Shown here piece after piece: positions 1 to 10,143 of a stretch of 64,000 nt of DNA; positions within the stretch are counted from its first letter, which is position 1; each line of letters starts with the position of its first letter. The position numbers were made by a program, and so were the translations under genes. The DNA is from Leucobacter coleopterorum (GTDB lineage Bacteria > Actinomycetota > Actinomycetes > Actinomycetales > Microbacteriaceae). The stretch spans positions 2,418,001-2,482,000 of the forward strand of contig NZ_CP049933.1 in the NCBI RefSeq assembly GCF_011382985.1, written 5' to 3'. The notes below the pieces were generated by a model. The model made no database searches. It was not told the DNA's origin and saw only the letters and a program-made list of their open reading frames with translations.

Positions 1-1372
1 TAGCTCCTGCGGAATCGCTTGGAAATACTTTTCTGGTGGGGTCAGTTCAGCATCTGCAAGCGCCTGCGCAACGATCTCACGTTCGTCGCCCCGCATGCGG
101 TGCAGCCTCGGCCCTCAGCAACCGCTTCGTAGACGCTCTGTTTCGGGTTCAGCGCGGCCGAGGGGTCTTGAAGCACAAATTGCACCCGACGACGGTAGGC
201 TTTGAGATCTTTTCGTCGTGTTGGCAGAGGTTTTGAGCGATACATGAGTTCACCGGAGGTAGGCTCCTGCAGCCCGAGCACTGTACGCGCGAGCGTCGTT
301 TTTCCAGATCCTGACTGCCCAACGAGGGCGATAATCTCGCCCGGGCGGCACGTAAGGTTCACATCTTTTACGGCCGCATGCGCACGCTCACCTCGACCAA
401 ACGTGACGGTCAGGTCTCGCGCCGCGATCACGGCGTCCTCGAGCGAGAGCAGCGTGGTCGGAGTTGCCGACACCGCAGCGGGCTCTGGCATCTCGCGGGA
501 TCCGGGGCCCTCAGGTCCGGGGGCATCGGGTGCGGTGTAGCTGGGCAATGAGAGCCTCGACGACCAGTCACCAATCGTGGGGAAAGCCGCAGCAAGCGCC
601 TGCGTGTGCGGGTGCTTCGGTGCTGTCATCACCTCGTGCGAGGGGCCCTGCTCAACGATCTGCCCCTGCTGCATGACCACAATCTGCTCGCACGTTGCCG
701 CGAGAACAGACAGGTCGTGACTGATCATGATGAGCGAAAGACCGCGCTCCCGAACCTTCTCTTTGAGTAGGTTGAGGATCTGATCCTGCACAATCACGTC
801 GAGCGCGGTTGTCGGCTCATCGGCAATCAGAATCTCGGGTTCACAGGCGAGCGCGAGTGCAATCATGACGCGCTGCTTCTGCCCACCCGAGAGTTCGTGC
901 GGGTACGAGCGCGCTTTGAAACGGGGTAGATCAACTTGCTGCAGCAGTTCCACGACACGGCGATCACGCTCCGCCGCTTCACTGTACTTCTTACGTGCGC
1001 CCGTCGCGTGCAGCATGAGCGCCTCAGCGATTTGGTCGCCGATGCGCTGCACCGGGTTCAAGGAGTGCATCGCCCCTTGAAACACAATTGCGGCTTCGGT
1101 CCAGCGAACTGCACGCAGACGCCCCAGCTCATCTCCGCAATCGATTCGTCGCCGAGCATAATGCGACCCTCAATTTTGGCGTTCGGTGGCAGCAAACGCA
1201 GCACACTCATTGCGAGCGTTGACTTGCCGCACCCGGAAGCCCCAGCAAGGCCGATCGTTGAGCCGACCGGCACGTCAAGATTTACTCCGCGCACGGCCTC
1301 TACACGACCGCGCTCTCCCTGCTCGTGAGTGGAGTAGCTGATCCGCACATTCTCAAATTTCAGATTCGGCAT
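1..1372 (-). CDS. Oligopeptide ABC transporter, fused double ATPase (DppD-DppF type), partial
   Basis: This is the energy-coupling ATPase of a peptide/nickel-type importer, carrying two ABC domains in one chain. The first domain has Walker A GASGCGKST near residue 44, signature LSGGQKQR and Walker B ILIADEPTTALD. A linker rich in Pro, Ala and Glu follows, then a second Walker A, GQSGSGKTT. The C-terminus lies beyond base 1. The start ATG at 1372 shares one base with the permease stop (TAATG). The frame breaks near 1121 (GGGG where GGGGG restores MSWGRLRAVRWTEAAIVFQG) and near 110 (GGG where GGGG is needed). Adding one G at each site restores continuous family sequence, so I read these as sequencing errors. 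It is the last gene of the operon whose binding protein starts at 5218. Confidence 0.85.
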
Positions 1373-2298
1373 TATCGACCTCGCAGAGTTGGGTTGACCA
1401 CGGCTTCAAGCGCGCGGCCGGCGAGTGTAAAGGAAAGCACCACAATCACAATGGCGATGCCTGGCGGGAGCACAAACCACCAGTACCCCGCGGTCGCGGC
1501 CCCGGTATCAAGCGCCATCTTCAGCATCGACCCCACGAGATCGTGGACGGGTCGCCGAGGCCCAGAAAGGACAGCGTCGACTCAGAAATAATCGCTGAAC
1601 CAACGGTCAGCGTGGTGTTGGCAAGCACGAGAGGCATCACGGCAGGAAGCACGTGTTTCCACAGGATGTGGCCGTCGCCAGCACCGAGCGCCCAGGAACG
1701 CTCAATGTAGCCGCGAGACTCGACCGTGAGCGTCTGTGACCTCACGAGACGCGCGGTCGACGCCCACGAGGTCACCCCGATCGCGATGATGATTGTTGTC
1801 ACCCCGCCCCAGCACGCTGGAGAGCACAATCGCGAGCACGAGTGACGGAACCACAAGGAAGAAATCCACGATGCGCAGCAGAATTGCTTGGGTCGCCCCG
1901 TGAAAGTGACCAGCCGCCATGCCAACTGCCGTACCGATCACCATCGAAACGAGCGTCGCCGCAAACCCAACAAGCATCGAGGCCCTGCCACCCCACACGA
2001 GCATGGCGAGTACACTGCGGCCCGAGGGATCGGTACCGAGCAACATTCCGTTGCCGGGCGGTTGGTTCTGCGCGTTGCTGAGCTTCGTGACGTCGAGGGT
2101 TTCGGCGGGAAAGAGCACCGGAGCAAACACCGCAAGCGCAATCACCGCGGTGAGGATCACAAGTCCCACAACACCCGAGCGGTGCGTTGCGAACTCCCTC
2201 CACACTTCTTTGAGCCGCGCACGCCGCCTGGCAGCAGCGACGTTTCTGACGCGACGAGGGGGCGTCGCGTGTTGTTTCTGTGTTGCCATCTGTGTCAT
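1372..2298 (-). CDS. Oligopeptide ABC transporter permease, DppC type (frameshifted in sequence)
   Basis: An inner-membrane permease of the DppC/OppC family. A short polar N-terminus precedes a membrane span (VVGLVILTAVIALAVFAPVL). Then come the typical HxLGTDxxGR-like loop (LLGTDPSGRS), several further spans, and the family end STLSFLGLGDPSTISWG. The ATG at 2298 overlaps the upstream permease stop (ATGA), as is usual in these operons. Two frame breaks are seen. Near 1803 one G appears extra (LGRG then VTTIIIAIGV), and near 1530 one G appears missing after TISWG. With both corrected the protein runs to TAA at 1372. The break near 1803 is one of the few apparent insertions in the window. Confidence 0.82.
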
Positions 2299-3421
2299 GC
2301 TGCACGCAACCTTGGGTCGAGAAGTCGATACACGATGTCGGCGACGAAGTTCATCACAATAACGATCGAGGAGAACACCACGAAGGTGCCCTGGAGCACG
2401 GGGAAGTCGGGGGCTCCGAGCGCCTGAAAGGTGAGATAGCCGAGACCCGGCCAAGAGAACACTGTCTCAACAGACACACCGCCGCTGATGAGCCCACCAA
2501 TCGCTAAGAACACGAGTGTTACCGTCGGCAACAGAGCATTCGGTACCGCGTGTTTACGTCGCACCTTGTCTTCGTTCAGACCTTTCGCGCGAGCGGTCGT
2601 GAGGTAGTCGGAGGTCATCTCTTCGAGCAGTGAGGCGCGCATGACCAAGAGGTACTGCGCGTAGACCACAGCCGCCATTGTGATAGCCGGCAACACCATG
2701 TGGTGAGCGACGTCGAGAACCATACGCAACCCCGTGTAGTCGGATCCCGCAGTCACCATGCCACCCGAGGGGAACCAGTTGAGTCCACCGGCGAAGGCGA
2801 GCAGCAGCAGCAGACCCAGCCAAAACGTCGGCACCGACCACAGCGTCAGGGCAATGCCCGTGTGCGTGCGGTCAAAGAGGCTGCCGCGACGCCAGGCGGA
2901 TCGCTGCCCGAGCCACAACCCGAGCGTAATCGAGAGCAAAAACGCAGTGCTGGTCAGCAGCAGTGTGGGCCCGATGCGGTCGGCGATGAGCTGCGATACA
3001 GGCTCGTTATAGATGTAGGAGTAGCCGAGGTTACCGGTCAATAACTCGGTGAGGTAACGCCAAAACTGCGCGAGGAGGGGCTGATCAAGCCCCATCTCGC
3101 TGCGCAATATATCGAGCTGCTCGGGGCTCACACGTGTTCCCTGTGTGAGCGAGCGTGCAGGATCGCCGGGCAGGATCCTGAATGCAAAGAATCCGAGCAG
3201 CACCACCATCACGAGCGAGATGGCTGCACCACCGGCCTTCGCAGCAATGTATCTCGCCCAGGACGCCCCTGTCGTGGTTCGTCAATGTCAATGGTGATCA
3301 CGTCGGTGGTGGCACCCACCGGGGTGCCACCCGATTGGGGAGAGCCGTTTGCTCCCCCATCAGCGCTGGAGTGGTCATTGATGCTACTCCCGGTCGTCAG
3401 TCTGTGAGCGACGGCGCGCAA
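2295..3421 (-). CDS. Oligopeptide ABC transporter permease, DppB type
   Basis: A permease of the DppB/OppB family with the characteristic N-terminal FRILPGDPAR loop, SPEQLDILRSEMGLDQPLLAQ helix and C-terminal VVMNFVADIVYRLLDPR. The frame is open and intact from 3212, but the membrane helix before FRILPGDP continues upstream without an ATG (ARYIAAKAGGAAISLVM). Adding one G near 3260 joins this to an upstream reading frame (GSPQSGGTPVGATTDVITID) that opens with TTG at 3421 or an inner GTG. The gene would then overlap the binding-protein stop at 3384 and carry an unusual cytoplasmic extension of about 40 residues. The exact start is therefore unsure; the core permease is certain. Confidence 0.8.
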
Positions 3422-5218
3422 AGATAATCACACCGCCGAGCACTACAACCGCGGCAACGCCTCCGATGATCCACCAGGTTGCCGATCCGCCGCCGCTCTC
3501 GGAGCCTGTTGCCTCAAGCGGTTCCATCGAGTAAACGCCCCATGGGCCGTTCTGGCGCAAGAACACACCGTCTTTCGCGGGCTGCAGCTGCGGCGCTGAG
3601 AAGCGGTCAGAGCGGTAAGCCTGCAGCTTAGCGTCGTAGTACATGATGTTATTGACGGCGGCGTCGTACTTCAGCTTCTGCATGTCAATGACGATCTCCG
3701 CGCGTTTGTCGGAGTCGGTTTCTGCACGCTGCTGGGCATACAGCTTGTCAAACTCTGGGTCACACCAGTTCGATTCGCTCGTTGATCCTGAACCGTCTGC
3801 GTTCGGGCGCGAGCTGCACAGGTTAATCGACATCATGTAGTCGGGATCGGGGCCCATGCCCCAGCCCGTGAAGTACATGTCATAGCGGCCGAGCACCGAC
3901 TCGTCGTTGACCTGAGCGTCGGAGAGCATTGAGATCTTCGTTTGAATGCCGATTTCTTCGAGCCATGGACCAATAAAGTCAGCAACCTGCTGGTGGCTGG
4001 AACTCGAGGAACGCCCCATAATGCGCAGTTCGATGGGTGTGCCAGTTTTGTCGAGACGCTGCCCGTCGGCGTTGAGTCTGTATCCGGCGTCGTCAAGCAT
4101 CTTCTTTGCGGCGTCGGGGTCGTAAGCGAGTGGAAGGTCTTGAGGCGCGCTGTCCCAGTGGAACTTCGCAAAGATCGGTGGCACCGTGCCAGTGCCGGGT
4201 AGACCTCGCCCGAAAGAAATCTTTTCGCGGATCGTCTCATTATCGATGGCACGCACGATTGCCTGGCGCACAACCTTGTCTTGTAGCACGGGGTTGCCGT
4301 CGCCGAGGTATTTTCCGTCAATGTCTTTCGCCCCGGGGTTGATCGCCAAGGCCGAGAAGGAGTTTCCGTTCGCAACAAGTGTCGTAATGCCCTCAGCCCC
4401 CTGCAGCGACTCGTACTGCGCATTTGTGAGATCACGCATCATGTCGATCTCGTTGGTTTTGAGGGCTTGCACCGCTGCGTCGGTGTTCTTGTAGGGCACC
4501 CAAACCAGGCGATCAATCTTTGCTTTACCCTGACGGTAGTTGGGGTTGGCCTGCATGGTGACGCCGCTGGTCTTCGAAGACTCGACAATTGTGAACGGGC
4601 CCGATCCCACAACATCTTTGGTGTTCTCGTACGCGGCCGGATCATCAATCTTTTCCCAGACGTGACTGGGCACAATCGGGAGATCAGCGCCGGGATTGGG
4701 GGCCTGCGGAGTCTTCATCTTCATGACCACGGTCTCGTCATCGGGTGCTTCCACGGTGTCAATGTTCTCGACTAGAGGCCCTTCGAGGTCTTGAGGGAGT
4801 CGTTGTCTTGAATCGCTTTGATTGTCCAAATGACATCGTCTGCCACGATTGGTTCGCCGTCAGACCACTTTGCACCGGGCTCGAGATGGAACGTCCATTC
4901 GGTGCCGGGCTCGTTCACCTCCCATGACTCTGCGATGGCGGGAGACTCGGCGTAATCCTCGGCCGCCCAGGCAACGAGTGGCTCGTAGTTGTACTTCAGC
5001 AGGTCGTCGCCAACCGACAGCACATTGATAAACGGGTTCAGCGAGTCAATATCGCCGATCAGGGCGATGCGCGCCTGTGAGCTATCAGCGGCCGTTGCCG
5101 CAGTTGCCGCAACCGTCGAGCTCAGAGCGAGTGCGCTCGCACCGATAATCGCCAACGTCGCTCGCGAGAACCCTCGCAGTCGCGCACTACCGGTTTTTGT
5201 AAGTGTTACTTTCAACAT
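3384..5218 (-). CDS. Oligopeptide ABC transporter substrate-binding protein, membrane-anchored
   Basis: A family 5 extracellular solute-binding protein (DppA/OppA type) and the first gene of the operon. The N-terminus is a Sec signal (FSRATLAIIGASALALSSTVAATAATA) without a lipobox cysteine. Family landmarks include SLNPFINVLSVGDDLLKYNYE, ADDVIWTIKAI and VGSGPFTI. Instead of a lipid anchor the C-terminus carries a Gly/Ser spacer, one membrane helix (WWIIGGVAAVVVLGGVIIF) and a basic tail RRRSQ, so the protein should be tethered by its C-terminus. The frame is broken once near 4782: KTSKG must join PLVENIDTVEAPDDE, which needs one more G in a GGG run. About 610 residues in total. Confidence 0.85.
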
Positions 5219-5232
5219 CCACTCCCTTGTGC

Positions 5233-5245
5233 TTATGTTTCATAA
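5233..5245. promoter_or_regulatory. Putative operator, palindrome TTATG-TTT-CATAA
   Basis: A perfect 5-bp inverted repeat with 3-bp spacer lies 15 bp upstream of the oligopeptide-binding protein start. Its core matches the palindrome at 5364-5380, on the other side of the same divergent promoter region. That makes it a candidate regulator-binding site; the regulator is unknown. Confidence 0.4.
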
Positions 5246-5363
5246 CTTGCGAATCTCAATTTCGAGAAAAGCGGGCCACCTGCAAGAATCATGTCGCACT
5301 AACTCAATAAAATCAACAACTATCTTCCGCGAGCGAGTATTGCTATCGTAACTCGAAATGCAA

Positions 5364-5380
5364 TTTTATGATTCATAAAA
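5364..5380. promoter_or_regulatory. Putative operator, palindrome TTTTATGATTCATAAAA
   Basis: A perfect 17-bp palindrome (8-bp arms around one T), 41 bp upstream of the M20 peptidase ATG. It contains the same TTATGNTTCATAA core as the site at 5233-5245. The pair frames the intergenic region between the transporter operon and the hydrolase operon and suggests shared control of both. Confidence 0.45.
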
Positions 5381-5421
5381 CTGGATTGTAAATTGCGCCA
5401 TCGACCAACACCGGGAGCAAC

Positions 5422-6756
5422 ATGTCACAACCCAACACCGCACAGCGATTGAGCGCAGCGGAACTGTGCGCGCGCCTTATCCGCTTTGACACTTCTAATT
5501 ACGGGGAGGGCCACAGCGCAGGCGAACGCGACATTGCCTCCTGGATTCACGCGTCACTCAAACACGCCGGATACGCACCCCAAATAGTGGGTCCCACACC
5601 AGCCCGAGCTTCGGTCGTGCTTCGCATCAACGGCAAGGATCGCTCCCTTCCAGCCTTGCTGGTTCACGCCCACACCGATGTCGTGCCGGTCGAACCATCG
5701 CAGTGGTCGGTGCCCGCGTTTGCAGGTCACATCTCAGACGGCTATGTGTGGGGCCGCGGGGCCGTAGACATGAAAGACATGGCGGCAATGACACTCAAGA
5801 CGCTCCTGAATTGGGCCGAGAACGGGATCCAACCGCGTCGTGACATTGTCGTTTTATTTGTCGCAGACGAAGAATCCGGCGGAGAGTTTGGTGCCACCTG
5901 GCTCGTCGCGAACAGGCCAGAGCTGTTCGCTGGTGTCGAAGCCGCCATCGGCGAATCAGGCGGAGAAGCCATTCCGCTTGTCACTTCCTCTGGCGAAACC
6001 CGTCGTTTTTATCCCGTTGCCACCGCCGAGCGGGGCACTCTTCAGATACGCATTCATGCAACAGGCAAGGCTGGCCATGGTTCCAGACCCCAACCGGGGC
6101 ACGCTCTGCAGCGAGTGATCGCGGCCTGCGACCGAGTGAACTCCTATGAGTGGCCGCTGCACCTTACTGGTACGGTGCGAGAGTACATAGAAACCATCGA
6201 CCGCGCTCTCGGTAATTCGCCTGATCTGAGCGACGAAGAAGGAGTTACCTTGGCTATCCAACGCCTCGGCCCCGCTGGAGAGGTTGCACTGGCTACCACT
6301 CGCTGTACTGCAACAACGACCGTCATCAACGCGGGGGTTAAGGTCAATGTGATCCCAAGCCACGCGGAGGCCCAGCTCGACGTACGTTGTTTGCCCGGCA
6401 CGGAGAACGAGGTCATTGCGGTGCTGGATCAGCTCGTTGGGGATGATGCCGAGTGGGAATTCCTCGCCAAACACTCACCGGTGAGTGCGCCGTATCCCTC
6501 GAGCTGGTTCGACGCAATGCGCGACGCAATCCAGTTCTATGATTCCGAAGCCATCGTTCCCCCGATGTGCATGGGCGGCGGAACTGACGCGAAAGCATTC
6601 GCCACACTAGGCATTTCTGGGTATGGTTTCGCACCACTCGCGATCGATTCAGAGGGGCGTCGCCCTTCTGGAATGCACGGTGCCGACGAACGCAACCCCG
6701 TCGAGTGCATTAATGGCGGACAAAAAATGCTTGAAAGGTTTTTGACGCGTGTCTGA
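5422..6756 (+). CDS. M20 family metallopeptidase (ArgE/DapE/CPG2 type)
   Basis: A zinc-dependent amidohydrolase or peptidase of 444 residues, intact. The metal-binding set is visible: VHAHTDVVP (first His and the assisting Asp), GRGAVDMKDM (bridging Asp), ADEESGG (catalytic Glu and metal Glu) and GGGTDAKAF near the end, with a dimerisation domain between (ATGKAGHGSRPQPGH). No signal peptide, so cytoplasmic. The ATG follows GGGAGCAAC. It begins a rightward operon with a beta-lactamase-fold hydrolase (start overlaps this stop) and a SIS protein. It diverges from an oligopeptide importer, suggesting intracellular cleavage of imported N-acyl amino acids or small peptides. The exact substrate cannot be read from sequence. 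Confidence 0.9.
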   Translation: MSQPNTAQRLSAAELCARLIRFDTSNYGEGHSAGERDIASWIHASLKHAGYAPQIVGPTPARASVVLRINGKDRSLPALLVHAHTDVVPVEPSQWSVPAFAGHISDGYVWGRGAVDMKDMAAMTLKTLLNWAENGIQPRRDIVVLFVADEESGGEFGATWLVANRPELFAGVEAAIGESGGEAIPLVTSSGETRRFYPVATAERGTLQIRIHATGKAGHGSRPQPGHALQRVIAACDRVNSYEWPLHLTGTVREYIETIDRALGNSPDLSDEEGVTLAIQRLGPAGEVALATTRCTATTTVINAGVKVNVIPSHAEAQLDVRCLPGTENEVIAVLDQLVGDDAEWEFLAKHSPVSAPYPSSWFDAMRDAIQFYDSEAIVPPMCMGGGTDAKAFATLGISGYGFAPLAIDSEGRRPSGMHGADERNPVECINGGQKMLERFLTRV

Positions 6757-8201
6757 TCACCTCGAATCAGCCCAGCAGCAGCTCGCACTGCTCACACAAG
6801 AGCGCGTGGAACACGGGGTTGCGCCGGGCTCAGTCATCACCCTGGCGTGGGGCAGGGATCAGGCAACGAGCAACGGCACCGGTACAACAAAGCAGCGCAC
6901 ACTGCTGCTGGGTTCGGAGACATTGGCGACGGAGAGGCCCCCGATCACAACACCGTATTTCGCATCGCCTCATGCACAAAGTCGTTCACCGCGGTTCGCG
7001 CCCTACAATTGCGGGACTTGGGGTTACTCGACCTCGACCGCCCCATCACAGAACTTCTGCCATACCCAGTGCTGATCCACTCACCGCAAGCGGACTCGCC
7101 TATTCCGACTCCGCGCATGCTTCTCACGATGTCGGGTGGCCTACCAACCGATGACGCCTGGGCAGACCGCCTCGAAGCCATGGCGGGCGAAGATTTTGAT
7201 GCCATGCTGAGTCGCGGGATTCGCCTCAATGCCGTTCCAGGCACCCAATACGAATATGCCAATCTGGGCTGGGCGATCCTCGGCCGCATCATGGAGTACC
7301 TCGACGGCCGCCCTCTCACCACACAGGTCGCGAGAGAAGTGCTCGATCCCCTCGGTCTGGACGGGGTGCGTTTTACACCCCCGCCCGGACGCCGAATCGC
7401 CCAGGGTTTTGCAAAGCGTTCGACCGGCTGGGAACCGCAAGCAGTAACCACACCTGGCGCGTTCTCAGCCATCGGGGCCTCTTTGCCTCTGGCAGTGACC
7501 TCCTGCACTGGATGAAATGGCTGTCGAGCGCTTTCTCCTACGAGCCAGGCGCTCACGACGAAGTGCTCTCAGCGGCGAGCCGTCGTGAAATGCAGCAGTT
7601 GCATCGCGCGAACCCAGCGGGTGCCCCCGGAGTAACCAGCGGCTACGGGTATGGGGTGGTGGTAGAGCACTCTGGTGCGGAGGGGCATGTGGTTTCCCAT
7701 TCGGGAGGGTACCCGGGATTTTCAGCCCATATGCGGTGGAGCCTTGACCACGGCCTCAGCGTGTGCGGACTTGAAAACGCTGGATACGCGGGAGTGCACC
7801 ACGCTGTGCGAAAAACCATGAGTGGCCTACTCACCGGCTCCAAAGCACAGTCCGTGATCGCCTGGCCTGAAACGCAGAGCGCGGTTGCGCGCGTACGGGA
7901 ACTTTTAGAGAACCCGAGCGATCAGCTTCTCTGGGAACGGACAGAATCAGAGCTGTTCGACAGTTGCGTTGCGCTTGATCTTCCGATTCAAGATCGCCGC
8001 GATCAAATTGTTCGGCTCCAAGCAGCCAGCGATGCACCTCTCACACAGACCTCCCCGGCCTTCCCAACCCCAGCTAGCGCACACTGGGAACTCCGCGGTA
8101 ATCCCAATACACTACGGGTAACGCTGCAGATGACACCGCTCAACCCGCCGCGGGTGCAGCGAATCGACGTGTCACTTAGCGAAGCGGATACACCAACATG
8201 A
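6749..8201 (+). CDS. Serine beta-lactamase-fold hydrolase (class C / D-aminopeptidase-like), frameshifted
   Basis: A serine hydrolase of the class C beta-lactamase/DD-peptidase-like family, about 484 residues. The three catalytic signatures are present: SCTK (SxxK, in RIASCTKSFTAV), YAN (in QYEYANLGWAILGRI) and HSG (in SHSGGYPGFSAH). No signal peptide is seen, so it is probably a cytoplasmic esterase, D-aminopeptidase or amidase rather than an antibiotic-resistance enzyme. The GTG start at 6749 overlaps the M20 stop by 8 bases. Two one-base breaks need repair, each a G missing from a run: near 6912 (LLLG-FGDIGDGEAPD) and near 7474 (SAIG-GLFASGSDLLHWMKW). The stop overlaps the next start (ATGA at 8198). 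Confidence 0.82.
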
Positions 8202-8892
8202 ACCTTGATCCCCCTCAGAAGACACCGGAACACCCTCGGTTCGCAGACCCGCGCGCAAGAGCGCATCAATTCTCAAGTCACGTTTGTTGCAGGTCGAGCA
8301 GACAGCATTCGAAACCGCCCTAGCGGCGTTCCGCGATAACTCAGCGTTCGAGCGCGCTTCAGCGCAGATCGCCCGCAGTCGGCGCCGCTTTGTCATCGGC
8401 AGAGGAAGTTCACAGAGCCACGCGTTGACATTTGCAGCGGAACTCAAAGCCTCACTGAGCCAGGTACACCCCATCATCGCTCCGGCAACCGACCACCTAG
8501 ACCTACTCGCCGATGTCCGGCCCACCGACGTACTTATTGCGTTCTGTCTCAGCCCCTACCGCAGGGATACCGTAGAGATCAGCAAACTGTACGTGGCGTC
8601 TGGAGGGACCCTCCTACTCATTACGGACAGCGCAGACTCACCGCTGAGCGCGTTCGCGTCTGAACAAATTATCGTTCCGTCAGCAGCTCGCGAGCCCGCA
8701 GCTTCAAGCCTGGCGGTGTTCCTTGCCATACAGATCCTCGCACAGCTTGCCTCAGCCAGTTCGAAAGGGGCGCTGCGTCGCACGCAAGAACGCGAACGCA
8801 TCAGCGAGCTCCTCGAACTCCACACCCCCGATATGCGCTGGATCGGGAGGGGCTCAGAGCCACCCTCCGGCAACGGTTTTGGGTTCGAATAG
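8198..8892 (+). CDS. SIS-domain protein (phosphosugar isomerase/binding-like)
   Basis: A sugar-isomerase (SIS) domain protein of roughly 220 residues. It shows the SIS pattern FVIGRGSSQSHALTFAAELK, then DVLIAFCLSPYRRDTVE and TLLLITDSADSPLS. The RpiR-type HTH that often precedes SIS is absent; the N-terminus is only a short helix (KSRLLQVEQTAFETALAAF). The ATG at 8198 overlaps the previous stop. A C is missing near 8247 (DP then ARKSAS). After about residue 215 (ISELLELHTPDMRW) the sequence no longer looks like SIS, and the stop at 8892 falls where an aminoglycoside phosphotransferase fragment begins. The original C-terminus may thus be altered. Possible role: handling an amino-sugar phosphate released with peptide substrates (inference). 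Confidence 0.68.
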
Positions 8893-9153
8893 CACGGCAG
8901 CAATCGACCAGCTCGTTGTGTGCCACGGCGACGCCTGCGCCCCCAACACACTAATTGGGAGCGCAGGCGAGTTCGCCGCACACGTAGATGTCGCTCGTCT
9001 GGGGTCGCGGATCGCTGGGCCGATCTTGCCGCCGCCACAATGTCGCTGGGGTGGAACTATTTAGGCCACAACGAAGATCTTTTTTGGAGCACCTACGGCT
9101 GCGATCCTGACCACCAACGACTCAGTTACTACCGCGAGCTCTGGAACGCCTAG
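8862..9153 (+). pseudogene. Aminoglycoside phosphotransferase (APH) C-terminal fragment
   Basis: The translated stretch contains the APH catalytic loop VVCHGDACAPNTLI (HGDxxxxN), then DVARLGVADRWADLA with the metal-binding Asp, and a typical C-terminus (DLFWSTYGCDPDHQRLSYYRELWNA). Only about 90 of the usual 260-270 residues remain; the whole ATP-binding N-lobe is missing, so it cannot be an active kinase. One G is missing near 9003 (ARLG-VADRW). It directly abuts the SIS gene and ends on the convergent binding-protein stop, so it looks like a rearrangement scar or a remnant of an acquired resistance gene. Confidence 0.7.
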
Positions 9154-10033
9154 CTACCAGCGTTAATGGTCGCCTTCGTAACCGCACCAGCCTCAACTCC
9201 CGCATCCTTGAGAATCTTCGTGTAGGTTCCGTCATCAATGAGTGACTGCAAAGCCAGTTGAAGAGCCTCCCCATAGGCGATCCCTTATCAACCACAAAAC
9301 CATAGGGTGTCATGTCGAATGCCTCTCCGGATGGCTCAAGCTGGTCGTTGCTCTGCGCGATCGCGTCGAGCGAGACGGGTGAATCGGCGGAGAAGGCTTC
9401 GGCCTTACCCAGCCTCACCGCGTTGGTCACCTGAGCCTGGTCATCAAAAGGCACCATTTCGATTGGTTTTTTACCGGCGGCCTCACACTCAGCTGATTTT
9501 TTTGGCAACTCATCGAGGTGTTGAAACGAGCCCTGCTTCACCGCAATCACGTGCCCGCACGCATCGTTCGGGTCGACCAGTTTGCCCGTAGGCGCCACCC
9601 AGAGCACTCCCGCCTCATAATAGTTCACAAAATCGACAACTTTCTGCCGCTCTTTGTTGTCGGTGAAGGATGCCGATCCCATATCCATCGCGCCCTCTTG
9701 AATGTTGGGAATGATGGTCTCGAACGAGGACTCTTGCCACACTGGCTTCAACCCAAGCTTGGATACAACAGCCTCGGTAAGGATCACAGCCCACCCGGCA
9801 TAGTTGTTGTTTTCATCGCGGTACTCGTTCGGCGGGTACGGCGTGTGAACACCGATAACAGCTTCACCGCTCTCTCGAATATCGGCCGGCACCAAGTCGC
9901 TCGCCGCCTTATCAACCTCAACACTGACGCGTTCGGTGCCACCCTGAGTTTCCCCTTCAGTATTCGTGACGCAGCCACTCAGAGCAAGGGCAGCCACCAC
10001 CGCAGCGACGGGCAAGAGGTGTTGAATCTTCAT
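9150..10033 (-). CDS. Polar amino-acid ABC transporter substrate-binding lipoprotein
   Basis: A family 3 solute-binding protein of about 294 residues. The ATG at 10033 has AGGAGA just upstream. A lipoprotein signal peptide ends in LALSGC (lipobox). Mature sequence shows the fold markers EAVIGVHTPYPPNEYRDENN, WAVILTEAVVSKLGLKP, IPNIQEGAMDMGSASFTDNKERQKVVDFV and SADSPVSLDAIAQSND. One G is missing near 9272; with it restored GSPMG continues as EALQLALQSLIDDGTYTKIL and ends at TAG 9150. No permease or ATPase lies next to it, so it must work with transporter parts elsewhere or is an orphan left by the rearrangement that truncated the APH gene. Confidence 0.85.
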
Positions 10034-10085
10034 CGATTCTCCTATATGTAAGTATGTTTTCATATTACGAACTTTCAGCATAATA

Positions 10086-10125
10086 CAAACGCGCCCGCCA
10101 GATCGAAGTCCAGCGGGCGCGTTTG
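10086..10125 (-). terminator. Hairpin terminator after the APC permease gene
   Basis: A perfect 13-bp inverted repeat (CAAACGCGCCCGC / GCGGGCGCGTTTG) with a 14-nt loop lies just beyond the permease stop at 10144. The following T-rich stretch on the minus strand is weak, so termination efficiency is uncertain. Confidence 0.6.
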
Positions 10126-10143
10126 GAAGGTACGAGCGAGCTA

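Noticed and set aside
8198-9153. A SIS-APH chimeric protein
   Set aside because: The SIS frame stops at 8892 before the APH core, the APH piece needs its own frame repairs and lacks the ATP-binding lobe; two adjacent pieces fit better than one fused enzyme.
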